Source: an uncultured Hungatella sp.
GTDB taxonomy: Bacteria; Bacillota; Clostridia; Lachnospirales; Lachnospiraceae
Assembly: GCA_949879795.1 (NCBI GenBank)
Contig: CATLBR010000002.1
Location: forward strand, 93,107-157,106
Direction of reading: 5' to 3'
Length of the DNA stretch: 64,000 nucleotides
Below the pieces are notes generated by a model. The model did no database searches. It was not told the origin of the DNA and saw only the letters and a program-made list of their open reading frames with translations. Below are positions 41,407 to 49,788 of the stretch, in pieces. The first letter of the stretch is position 1; every line of letters starts with the position of its first letter. A program made the position numbers and the translations under genes.

Positions 41407-42285
41407 TCAATATCTCCTTTTTTCTTTCAGTTCTCTGTAAAACAGACGATAGTTCTCATATCGGCTTCTGCTGACGAGACCCGCTCTGGCGGCGTCCTTT
41501 ACCCCACAATTTCTCTCTCCCATATGGACACATCCCACAAAGCGGCATTCCGCCTCATACGGTGCGAATTCCGGGAATAAGGTTTTCAGTTCCTCCGGCT
41601 CCATATCGTCTACAAACAGAGAACTGAAACCCGGCGTATCCATGAGATACGTGTCTTTTTCCAGACAAAACAGCTCCGAATGTCTGGTGGTATGGCGGCC
41701 CCGTCGGATCTTTTCACTGACTGCCCCGGTCTCCATGTTGGCCCCGGGCATGAGGAGATTGGTGAGAGAAGACTTGCCCACACCGGAAGGGCCTGCCAAA
41801 ACCGTGGTCTTCCCTTTCAGATATTCCCTGACCTGCCCAAGCCCTTCCCCGCCCCGGGCACTCAAAAACATCACCGGATATCCTGCAGACTCATAGATAT
41901 CTCTGTACTTCTGTCTTTCTTCTTCCCCTGCCAGATCCGTCTTATTGAACGCAACCGTCACCCGCACATGACTTCTCTCCATGAGAACCAGAAAACGGTC
42001 CAGCAGATTTAAGTTTGGATCCGGATCCGCCATGGCAAATATCAACAGGGCCTGATGAATATTAGCCACAGCCGGACGCACCAAGGTGTTGGACCTGGGC
42101 CGGATCTGGTCGATATTGCCCTCTGAAGGCTCCCGGCTCAAAACGGAAATTTCCACGTCATCGCCTACCAAAGGCTTGATCTTCTTGTTTCTGAATATAC
42201 CTTTTGCCTTACATTCGTAAAGTTTTCCGTCCTCTCCATGGACGTAATAAAAACCAGCAATTCCTTTCACAATCTTTCCAGTCAC
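41407..42285 (-). CDS. rsgA: Ribosome small-subunit-dependent GTPase A
   Basis: A 292-residue circularly permuted GTPase that helps mature the 30S subunit. An N-terminal OB fold (about 1-65) is followed by the GTPase motifs in permuted order: G4 NKTDL, G1 GPSGVGKSSL, and G3 DTPGF. The C-terminal zinc finger is seen in CRFVGCVHMGERNC. The start is GTG 42285 with GGGGAG upstream. It lies 73 bp after the PASTA kinase gene, a pairing conserved in many Firmicutes. Confidence 0.97.
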   Translation of the reverse strand: MTGKIVKGIAGFYYVHGEDGKLYECKAKGIFRNKKIKPLVGDDVEISVLSREPSEGNIDQIRPRSNTLVRPAVANIHQALLIFAMADPDPNLNLLDRFLVLMERSHVRVTVAFNKTDLAGEEERQKYRDIYESAGYPVMFLSARGGEGLGQVREYLKGKTTVLAGPSGVGKSSLTNLLMPGANMETGAVSEKIRRGRHTTRHSELFCLEKDTYLMDTPGFSSLFVDDMEPEELKTLFPEFAPYEAECRFVGCVHMGERNCGVKDAARAGLVSRSRYENYRLFYRELKEKRRY

Positions 42286-42358
42286 GAATTCTCCCCTGTA
42301 AGGCCGAAGCCAGGTCTGTCACTAAAACCGGCCTGGCTCCCTCGCCTCCATGTAAATA

Positions 42359-44473
42359 TCAATCTGTCTCAATAAATTTAATGGGATAGCTGGCAAGCAC
42401 TTCCTCTGTGCTCACATTTACCACCTCCACCTCTCCGCTGTCCACTCCCGGCGCCCCCTCGATATTGGTAAAGCTCACAGGAAGAAGCATATTGCCCGGC
42501 ACGGTGGTAGCTTCAGTGAGAATTTTGTATACAGTCTCCCCGTTTACCTCCTGCCTTAACCGTATAGATACTGTGATATCAGCCGTCAGCGCCCCCGGAC
42601 CGATCTGAGTCCCCATATTGTAAGTCTCATTGATGGCGGCCACAAAACGTTTCATCTCTGCTCCCTTGCTGACGGAGTAGGAAACCACAGTCCCCTCTTT
42701 CACAAGGGTGCCCGGTTCTATGTCCTGGACGATGATATGGCCCTGGGTAACCGTATCGTGGAATTCTTCTCTTACCTCCCCCGGGCTCAGCCCCGCCTCC
42801 GTCAGCATGGCAAGGGCCTCCTCCTGAGTCCTCTCTCTGATGTCCGGCACAGTCTTCATGGCTGACAGTGGACCTGCGCTGATGTACAAGATTACCGTCT
42901 CCCCCTCTCTTGCCTGTTCAGGCTCAAAGCGGACGACCATCCCCTCCGGCACCGTGTCGTGGTATTCCTGCTGAGTTTTGACCACAAGTTTATTCTGTTC
43001 CAGAAGCAGTTTCGCGGCGTCCCCTGTCATGCCTGCAGGCGACAGCTCAGATATTTTTACCAGATCCGTCCCTCTGCTCACCACCACAGCCACCGTAGAA
43101 TATTTCTGGACAATCGTCCCTTCCGGGATCGCTTGGGAAATCACACAGTCCTTGTCTACCGTGTCCGAATCCTCGTACCCGCTCACCTTCATCACCAGAG
43201 TGCTCTCCTTTAACTTGGCCTCTGCCATATCCACAGGCAGATGGAGCACATCAGGAACCGGAATCTCCGTATCGTTCACCGTCTCCACGGTGGAGGACGG
43301 CGGCTCTGTCTCTATGGTGGTGGATGTGGGCTGTGGGCTGTTAAATCTGAGCAGCCCCCCCAATCTGGAAAACACAACCACAAGCACCGCCACAATGACA
43401 ATGGCAATCAGTATACCCAGAGCGGCAAACAGACGCTCAAATCGGGGACCAGCACCGCCGCCGTCCCGCCTGTCTCTTTGGCTGTTTTTAGAGTCCCTCT
43501 CGTCTTCCCATCCGTCCTCTTCCTCCCAGTCCCAGTCAGACTCTCTGTTCTCCTGCCCTTCCATCCGTTTGATCTCTTTAAGCTCTTTCTTTTTGATGAC
43601 CACCGTACCGGCCGCCATATCCACCTCCGGCGCCGGCTGCACAAAATTGTCGTCGGGATAGACCAGCACCCTTCTCAGATCCGCAACCACCTCTGCCATC
43701 TGACTGTACCTGCGTTCCGGTTTCTTTTCTGTGCACTTCAGAATAATTCCTTCCATGCTGACGGGAATCTCCGGATTGTAAAGGCTGGGTCTGGTGATAG
43801 GCTCCTGGAGCTGGGCTATGGCCACCGCCACCGTGTTGTCCCCTTCAAAAGGAAGAATTCCCGTAACCATCTCATACATGGTGATGCCCAGGGAATAGAT
43901 GTCGCTTCTCTCGTCGCAGTACCCTCCCCTGGCCTGTTCCGGCGAAATATAATGTACGGATCCCATGGCCTCGGAGGTCATGGTCTGAGTGGTCACGGCT
44001 CTGGCAATCCCGAAATCCGCCACTTTCACTTTTCCGTCTCTGGAGATCAGCATATTTTGAGGCTTGATATCCCTGTGTATGATCTTCTGCTCATGGGCAG
44101 CTCCGATTCCCTGGGCCACCTGTATGGCGATTCCCACAGCCTCCTTGATATCCAGCATCCCTTTCTTGGCTATGTAGCTTTTCAGCGTGATACCCTCAAT
44201 GAGCTCCATCACAATATAGTGAAGATTTCCTTCGTCCCCCACATCATAGACATTGACAATGTTTGGATGGGACAATCTCGCCGCCGCCTGAGCCTCCATC
44301 TGAAACTTGCTCAAAAAAGACGGGTCGTCGCTGAATTCCTGCTTTAAAACTTTGACGGCCACCAGACGGTTTAGCTTGTGGCATTTTGCCTTGTACACAT
44401 CGGACATCCCGCCGGAACCGATAAGCCCCTGTATCTCATAGCGGTTCTGAAGATAAATTCCTGTTCTCAGCAT
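42359..44473 (-). CDS. prkC: PASTA-domain Ser/Thr protein kinase (PrkC/Stk1)
   Basis: A 704-residue membrane kinase. The N-terminal domain (1-270) has the GSGGMSDVY loop, catalytic HRDIKPQN, DFGIARA and SPEQARGG. A charged linker leads to one membrane segment (about 350-378), then three PASTA repeats outside the cell, which sense muropeptides or lipid II. After the last repeat (near 590) comes a further domain of about 100 residues (NMGTQIGPGALTADITVSIR) of unclear type. It controls wall growth and division or spore germination. It overlaps the stp stop by 7 bp, so kinase and phosphatase are made together. Confidence 0.96.
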   Translation of the reverse strand: MLRTGIYLQNRYEIQGLIGSGGMSDVYKAKCHKLNRLVAVKVLKQEFSDDPSFLSKFQMEAQAAARLSHPNIVNVYDVGDEGNLHYIVMELIEGITLKSYIAKKGMLDIKEAVGIAIQVAQGIGAAHEQKIIHRDIKPQNMLISRDGKVKVADFGIARAVTTQTMTSEAMGSVHYISPEQARGGYCDERSDIYSLGITMYEMVTGILPFEGDNTVAVAIAQLQEPITRPSLYNPEIPVSMEGIILKCTEKKPERRYSQMAEVVADLRRVLVYPDDNFVQPAPEVDMAAGTVVIKKKELKEIKRMEGQENRESDWDWEEEDGWEDERDSKNSQRDRRDGGGAGPRFERLFAALGILIAIVIVAVLVVVFSRLGGLLRFNSPQPTSTTIETEPPSSTVETVNDTEIPVPDVLHLPVDMAEAKLKESTLVMKVSGYEDSDTVDKDCVISQAIPEGTIVQKYSTVAVVVSRGTDLVKISELSPAGMTGDAAKLLLEQNKLVVKTQQEYHDTVPEGMVVRFEPEQAREGETVILYISAGPLSAMKTVPDIRERTQEEALAMLTEAGLSPGEVREEFHDTVTQGHIIVQDIEPGTLVKEGTVVSYSVSKGAEMKRFVAAINETYNMGTQIGPGALTADITVSIRLRQEVNGETVYKILTEATTVPGNMLLPVSFTNIEGAPGVDSGEVEVVNVSTEEVLASYPIKFIETD

Positions 44474-45213
44474 GATCTCACCTCACTTATCTGAGGATCC
44501 GCCACCAGCACCGCAATGTTGTCATACCCCCCCTGTTCATTGGCCCTGTTCACCAGTCTCTCTGTCTTTGTTCTCAGCGTTCCGCAATCTGACAGGACAG
44601 CCCCCATCTCTTCATTGTCCAACATATTGCTCAGACCGTCAGAGCACATGAGAATCAAATCTCCCGGCTGCAGATCCTGCTCAAAAAAATCCACTTCCAC
44701 ATCAGGCATAACTCCCAGGGCCCGGGTAATAATATTCTTTTTTTTCAGATAATCTTTGCTGTTTCTCTCGATCTGGCCTAAGGCCACCAGTTCTTCCACA
44801 TAGGAGTGGTCCCTGGTAACCTGCTGGAGGCGTCCGTTTCTGAACAGATACAGACGGCTGTCCCCCACATTGGCCACAAAGAGAACGTCCTCCCACGCCG
44901 TAGCTGCCACAAGGGTGGTGCCCATCCCGGACAGAGCCTGGTTCTCTATGGATTTTCTGTATAAATCCCTGTTTACCTGCCTGATGCCGCTTTCAAGGAC
45001 TTTTACCGGTGAAGTACTTTTGTGGCGTCCTATGTAGGAATTCAAATTCTCCACCATGAACCGGGACGCGTAATCCCCCGCGTTGTGGCCTCCCATGCCG
45101 TCCGCCAGCAGCAGCAGATTGCCCAAGCTTCCCACCCGGTCCGATGAAAAATAGATGTAATCCTGATTCTGGCTTCTGACCCGCCCTACATCAGTCAGTG
45201 CGTATGCTTCCAT
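44467..45213 (-). CDS. prpC: PP2C-type Ser/Thr protein phosphatase (PrpC/Stp)
   Basis: A 248-residue PP2C phosphatase, partner of the PASTA kinase. It opens with LTDVGRVRSQNQDYIYFSSD and has the metal-binding ADGMGGHNAGDYAS, then GTTLVAATAWEDVLFVANVG DSRLYLFR, LILMCSDGLSNMLDNEE, and near the end QGGYDNIAVLV. It removes phosphate from kinase targets. ATG 45213 lies inside the rlmN end (23-bp overlap), and its own stop overlaps the kinase start. Confidence 0.96.
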   Translation of the reverse strand: MEAYALTDVGRVRSQNQDYIYFSSDRVGSLGNLLLLADGMGGHNAGDYASRFMVENLNSYIGRHKSTSPVKVLESGIRQVNRDLYRKSIENQALSGMGTTLVAATAWEDVLFVANVGDSRLYLFRNGRLQQVTRDHSYVEELVALGQIERNSKDYLKKKNIITRALGVMPDVEVDFFEQDLQPGDLILMCSDGLSNMLDNEEMGAVLSDCGTLRTKTERLVNRANEQGGYDNIAVLVADPQISEVRSC

Positions 45214-46270
45214 GGATCATCCCTCCTGTGTTCCTGTCCATATAACTTTTTCTCAGCTGGCCGCAGGCGCCGCCTATATCCCTTCCCATCTCTCGTCTTA
45301 CCGTGACGTTGATACCCATTCTCTCCAGGCACTCTTTAAAAGCAGTGATGGAACGACTGTCAGACTGCACATAATCTCTCTCTTTTATGGGATTCACAGG
45401 TATCAGATTCACATGCCCGTGCTGGTCTTTGATCAGAGCTGCCAGAGCCCTGGCTTCCTCCAGACTGTCGTTGACTCCTTTCACCAGGCTGTACTCAAAG
45501 GTCAGCCTCCTCCCCGTCTTTTGAAAGTACAGGCGGCAGGCCGAGAGCACCTCATCCAGGGAGTACTTGTAAGCCACAGGCATCAGAGTCCTTCTCACCT
45601 GATCATTGGGCGCATGGAGAGAGAGGGCCAGGGTGACAGACAAACCTTCATTCCCCAGTCTCTCGATCCCCGGCACAATCCCGCAGGTAGATACGGTGAT
45701 GTTTCTCTGACTCAAGTTCAGCCCTCTCTCATCTGTAAGAAGACGGATAAACCGAACCAGGTTGTCGTAATTGTCCAGCGGCTCCCCGGTTCCCATGACG
45801 ACCACATGGGACACTCTCTCCCCCAGATCTTTCTGAATCCGGTAAACCTGGGAAAGCATCTCTGACGGCTTCAGATTCCGCTCCAGACCTCCCAGGGTGG
45901 AGGCACAGAAACGGCACCCCATCCTGCACCCCACCTGTGAGGAGATACACACGGAATTGCCATGTCTGTATTTCATCAGCACACTCTCGATCACATGTCC
46001 GTCGTCAAGCTCAAACAGGTACTTTCTGGTGCCGTCCACGGAAGAAACCTTCACATCCACCGTCCTCAGCGCTGTCAGCCCATAGTCTTCCTCCAGCTGT
46101 CTGCGGAGATCTTTTGACAAATTGGTCATATCTTCAAAAGAATCTGCCAGCTTCTGATGAAGCCACTGAAAAATCTGTTTGGAGCGAAAGCCCTGGATTC
46201 CCTGTTCCTTCAAGCAGATCTCCAGTTCCTCCACTGTCAGAGATTTTATATCTGTTTTTTCTGCCATCAT
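45191..46270 (-). CDS. rlmN: 23S rRNA (A2503-C2)/tRNA A37 methyltransferase
   Basis: A 359-residue radical SAM enzyme. The cluster motif CxxxCxxC is in GCRMGCRFCAST. The SAM-binding GTGEPLDNYDN and the ISTCG-like TVSTCGIVPGI follow, and LSLHAPNDQVRRTLMPV is typical of RlmN. The C-terminal methyl-carrying Cys is in GGACGQL. It methylates A2503 of 23S rRNA and A37 of some tRNAs. The start ATG overlaps the rsmB stop (ATGA); a second ATG follows at once, and either may be used. Confidence 0.97.
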   Translation of the reverse strand: MMAEKTDIKSLTVEELEICLKEQGIQGFRSKQIFQWLHQKLADSFEDMTNLSKDLRRQLEEDYGLTALRTVDVKVSSVDGTRKYLFELDDGHVIESVLMKYRHGNSVCISSQVGCRMGCRFCASTLGGLERNLKPSEMLSQVYRIQKDLGERVSHVVVMGTGEPLDNYDNLVRFIRLLTDERGLNLSQRNITVSTCGIVPGIERLGNEGLSVTLALSLHAPNDQVRRTLMPVAYKYSLDEVLSACRLYFQKTGRRLTFEYSLVKGVNDSLEEARALAALIKDQHGHVNLIPVNPIKERDYVQSDSRSITAFKECLERMGINVTVRREMGRDIGGACGQLRKSYMDRNTGGMIHGSIRTD

Positions 46271-47583
46271 ACCCTCTCAAAAACTGCCAGAAAGAAACCG
46301 TCTCCCGGATAGTGTCCGGGAAGAAGCTGGACATACCCCCGCCTCATAGTCTCTGACCGCAGTTTCCTGTCTAATCTTTCTTCTATATTTACCGGCTTGA
46401 AGGGAAAGTTCTCCACAAACCAGGCCGCGTTCTCTTCATTCTCTCTTCTGCTCACCGTACAGGTGCTGTATACCAGAGTTCCCCCTGGCTTCACATACTG
46501 CCACACCACAGACAATATCTCCCTCTGCAGTCTGGCCAACTCCTCTATGGACTCTAAAGATATCCTGTACTTGATGTCCGGTTTCCGCCCTATGATCCCC
46601 AGACCGGAGCAGGGCAGATCCGCAAGGACAATATCCGCCTTCTCCTCCGACTCCTTGTCAAACACCAGGGCATCCATGACCCTGGCTCTTATATTGGAGA
46701 ATCCGCACCGCCGGATGTTCTCCTCTATGAGACTCACCTTGTTCTCGCTTATATCTCTGGCTTCCACAAAGCCGTCTTCTCCCAGAATATCCGCCATGTG
46801 CAGGCTTTTTCCGCCAGGAGCAGCACACACATCCACGCAGTACTGTCCCTCCTTTGGCGCTGCGGCCGTGACCGCCAGGCTGGAGCCAAGATCCTGCACC
46901 TGAATCCAGCCTCTGCCAAAGGCATCCAGGGCCTCCAGATAATCGATTCCGTCCAGATACAGAATATTCGGCGAATACTCGCTCTCCTCCACTCCGATTC
47001 CCTGTTGTGCCAGACTTTCTTTTATGGTTTTCCTGTCCGCCCGCCTCAAATTGCAGCGGACGCTGAGCCTGCTCTTCTCCAAAAATGCCTCCAGCATCCT
47101 GTGGATCACAACCTCCGGATACACTTCTCTCCACATGTCCAGCATCCATCGGGGCACGGAGTAGCGCACCGAATCATCGGGAAACTCAAGTTTTCCCTTC
47201 TCCCTGACGATGGTTCTCAAAACTCCGTTGACAAATCCCTTGAGACCTTGAAAATGCCGTTTCACCGCCAGCTTCACCGCCTCGTTGCACACCGCACTGT
47301 CAGGGATCCGATCCAGACAAAGGATCTGATACACAGACATGCGCAGAAGTGTGCGGATAAAAGGCTTCATCTTTGAAACCGGAACACTGGAATACTGACC
47401 GATGACATAGTCGATCTGTATCAGATATTCCAGAGTCCCCTCCGCCACTCTGGTGACAAAGGCCCTGTCCTGCTTTTCCAGATACTGATATTTGCCGAGA
47501 GCCTGATTCAGTACCACATGGCTCAATCCGTCTCTCTCAAGTATCTCTAAAAGGACGTCCAGCGCCAGTTCTCTGGCGTTCAT
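46267..47583 (-). CDS. rsmB: 16S rRNA (C967-C5)-methyltransferase
   Basis: A 438-residue RsmB. The N-terminal NusB-like helical domain (NARELALDVLLEI) leads to the methylase domain: SAM loop VCAAPGGKSLHMAD, ARDISENKVSLIEENI, catalytic Cys in LADLPCSGLGIIGR and the second Cys in VYSTCTVSRRENE. The start is unsure. ATG 47583 matches the usual N-terminus but has a weak site; a GTG at 47610 overlaps the upstream stop and lies 11 bp after GGAGG. It overlaps rlmN by 4 bp. Confidence 0.95.
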   Translation of the reverse strand: MNARELALDVLLEILERDGLSHVVLNQALGKYQYLEKQDRAFVTRVAEGTLEYLIQIDYVIGQYSSVPVSKMKPFIRTLLRMSVYQILCLDRIPDSAVCNEAVKLAVKRHFQGLKGFVNGVLRTIVREKGKLEFPDDSVRYSVPRWMLDMWREVYPEVVIHRMLEAFLEKSRLSVRCNLRRADRKTIKESLAQQGIGVEESEYSPNILYLDGIDYLEALDAFGRGWIQVQDLGSSLAVTAAAPKEGQYCVDVCAAPGGKSLHMADILGEDGFVEARDISENKVSLIEENIRRCGFSNIRARVMDALVFDKESEEKADIVLADLPCSGLGIIGRKPDIKYRISLESIEELARLQREILSVVWQYVKPGGTLVYSTCTVSRRENEENAAWFVENFPFKPVNIEERLDRKLRSETMRRGYVQLLPGHYPGDGFFLAVFERV

Positions 47584-47602
47584 GCCGCTTCCGTCTCTTT
47601 CT

Positions 47603-48316
47603 CTAGTCACGTCTTCGGTTTCCTCCAAACAGTATCACCAGACGAAGCAGCTGCAGTATTGACGCTGCCGCCGCTGCCACATAAGTCATAGCTGCCGCTC
47701 CCAGAACGCTTCTGGTCTGCCCTACTTCCTGTCCGCTTAAAATTCCAAGCTGGTCCACCAGCTTTATAGCTTGGCTGGAGGCGTTAAACTCCACAGGAAG
47801 GGTGATAAGCTGAAACAGTACAACAGCCAGAAACATCCAGATTCCGATCTGCACCAGCATATTGTTTCCTCCCATCAAGAGTCCCAGAAGAATCAGGGGC
47901 CAGGACAATTTGCTTCCAAAGTTTGCCACCGGCACAAAAGCTGCTCTCATCCGAAGAGGAACATACCCCAGGCTATCCTGAATGGCATGGCCGCACTCGT
48001 GGGCCGCCACCCCGATTGACGCCACGGAAGATGAGCGGAACACATCTTCCGACAGGTTCACGGTCTTGGTTCTGGGATCATAATGATCCGTCAGGCTTCC
48101 CGACACAGGGCGCACCGACACATCGTAGATGCCCTGAGATTGAAGAAGCCTTCTAGCCGCCTCCTCCCCCGTCATGCCTGTGGTGCTCCGCACCCTGGAA
48201 TATTTTGCAAATGTGCTGTTCACCCTGGCTGACGCCACAAGAGACAGCAAGGTTCCGATCACCAGCAAAATCATCGTAGGATCAAAAAATCCCATGCCAT
48301 AATAGCCACCGTACAT
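47603..48316 (-). CDS. Neutral zinc metallopeptidase, YugP type
   Basis: A 237-residue membrane protein of the Zn_peptidase_2 (PF04298) family. It has a helix near the start (PTMILLVIGTLLSLVASARV), the zinc-binding HECGHAIQD motif and further helices in the C-terminal half. AAGGAG lies before ATG 48316. The family is often found next to rsmB and fmt in Firmicutes; its target is unknown. Confidence 0.9.
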   Translation of the reverse strand: MYGGYYGMGFFDPTMILLVIGTLLSLVASARVNSTFAKYSRVRSTTGMTGEEAARRLLQSQGIYDVSVRPVSGSLTDHYDPRTKTVNLSEDVFRSSSVASIGVAAHECGHAIQDSLGYVPLRMRAAFVPVANFGSKLSWPLILLGLLMGGNNMLVQIGIWMFLAVVLFQLITLPVEFNASSQAIKLVDQLGILSGQEVGQTRSVLGAAAMTYVAAAAASILQLLRLVILFGGNRRRD

Positions 48317-48349
48317 ACCGACAACTCCTTTCTATCGCTGCTCTCCTTC

Positions 48350-49288
48350 TTATCGGCTGCTCTGCAGCACCGTACCCGTTTCCACAGGATACCCTCTCAG
48401 AAACGCGTCCGCCGCCATCCGTTTTTTTCCCTCAGGCTGCAGTTCCAGCAGGGACAAGGCCCCTTTTCCCGTCTTCACCAGGATCGTGCCCTTATCCGCG
48501 CAGACCACCTGACCGCAGACCCCCTCATACTCACCGTCAATCACGGCTGCCTTCCAGATCTTCAGCGTCTTTCCATTCCACTTGGTGTATGTCCCCGGCC
48601 AGGAATTCAGGCCTCTCACCAGCCTCTCAATGGCCTCCGCCTCCATGGTCCAGTCGATATCTCCCATGGTCTTCTTCAACATCCTGGCATAGCAGGTCCC
48701 CTGGTCTGTCTGAGGCACTCTGACCACGATTCCCGCCTGGATCTTCCTCAGTGTAGACACGATGAGCCTGGCTCCCGCCTCTTTCAGCTTGTCGTGGAGA
48801 CTGTCGCCTGTCTCATCCTCCCCGATAGCCACCACTTCTTTCTCCAGCATATCTCCCGTGTCTATCCCCTCGTCCATCATCATGGTGGTTACACCTGTCT
48901 CCTTCTCCCCGTCGATGATCACCCACTGGATAGGAGCCGCCCCCCGGTACCTTGGAAGAAGGGAGGCATGGACATTGACGCAGCCTCTGGGGGGGATCTC
49001 CAGAACCTCCTTTGTCAGGATCTGGCCAAAGGCCACTACCACCATGATATCCGGCCGAAGCCCCTTTAATACCTCCACAAATTCCGCTTCCCGCACTTTC
49101 GCCGGCTGATACACAGGAATCCCGTACTCAAGGGCTTTCTCCTTCACCGGTGTCATGAGCACTGCCTTCCCTCTTCCTCTCGGTTTGTCAGGCTGAGTCA
49201 CCACTCCTGCAATCTGATGGCCTTCTTTTACAAGAGCTTCCAGCACAGGCACGGAAAACTCCGGTGTTCCCATAAACACAATCCGCAT
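48350..49288 (-). CDS. fmt: Methionyl-tRNA formyltransferase
   Basis: A 312-residue enzyme that formylates initiator Met-tRNA using 10-formyl-THF. The N-terminal domain has FMGTPEFSVPVLEALV, the catalytic NVHASLLPRYRGAAPIQW block (Asn, His) and the Asp in MDEGIDTGDML. The C-terminal domain binds tRNA. ATG 49288 has GAGGAGG upstream and lies one base after the def stop. The pairing with def is natural, since one adds and the other removes the formyl group. The fhs gene in the same cluster supplies 10-formyl-THF. Confidence 0.97.
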   Translation of the reverse strand: MRIVFMGTPEFSVPVLEALVKEGHQIAGVVTQPDKPRGRGKAVLMTPVKEKALEYGIPVYQPAKVREAEFVEVLKGLRPDIMVVVAFGQILTKEVLEIPPRGCVNVHASLLPRYRGAAPIQWVIIDGEKETGVTTMMMDEGIDTGDMLEKEVVAIGEDETGDSLHDKLKEAGARLIVSTLRKIQAGIVVRVPQTDQGTCYARMLKKTMGDIDWTMEAEAIERLVRGLNSWPGTYTKWNGKTLKIWKAAVIDGEYEGVCGQVVCADKGTILVKTGKGALSLLELQPEGKKRMAADAFLRGYPVETGTVLQSSR

Positions 49289-49289
49289 T

Positions 49290-49769
49290 CTATTCCTCCT
49301 CTTCCAGGTCCTCCACATCCTGGAGTTCTCCCTCCACCCGAGACACATAAAGCTCGCCTTTCAGATGGTCGCACTCGTGGCAGATTGCCCTCGCCAGCAT
49401 ACCTTCACCTTCAAGGATAAAAGGTTCCATGTTCTCATCGTAGGCTCTGACTCTGACGTGGTCAGGCCTAGTGACCACGCCGGCTTTGCCGGGAACACTT
49501 AAACAGCCCTCCTGGCCTGTCTGGCTTCCCCACTCCTCCAGAATCTGAGGATTGATCAGAAGATACTGATCTCCGTCCTCAATATCGATGACCACTATCT
49601 GTCTCAAGACTCCTACCTGAGGAGCAGCCAGCCCCACGCCGCAGTTTTCGTACATAGTATCAAACATATCGTCGATAAGCTGCTGAATTCTGGGCGTCAC
49701 CTCCTTTACAGGTTTACATTTTTTATAAAGGATCTCATCTCCGATGACCCTCACCTGTCTCAATGCCAT
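49290..49769 (-). CDS. def: Peptide deformylase
   Basis: A 159-residue metalloenzyme that removes the formyl group from new proteins. All three motifs are present: GVGLAAPQVG, EGCLSVPG with the metal Cys, and HECDHLKGEL with the two metal His and catalytic Glu. The length fits the short bacterial type. ATG 49769 is chosen from the family N-terminus (MALRQVRVIGDEIL) with AGAGG about 11 bp upstream. The end of priA lies 19 bp before it. Confidence 0.97.
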   Translation of the reverse strand: MALRQVRVIGDEILYKKCKPVKEVTPRIQQLIDDMFDTMYENCGVGLAAPQVGVLRQIVVIDIEDGDQYLLINPQILEEWGSQTGQEGCLSVPGKAGVVTRPDHVRVRAYDENMEPFILEGEGMLARAICHECDHLKGELYVSRVEGELQDVEDLEEEE

Positions 49770-49788
49770 TGTCTGCTTATCCTCTCTT

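Noticed and set aside
43241..44347. Plus-strand frame of 368 codons
   Set aside because: Opposite the PASTA kinase, with no family match and His-rich content.
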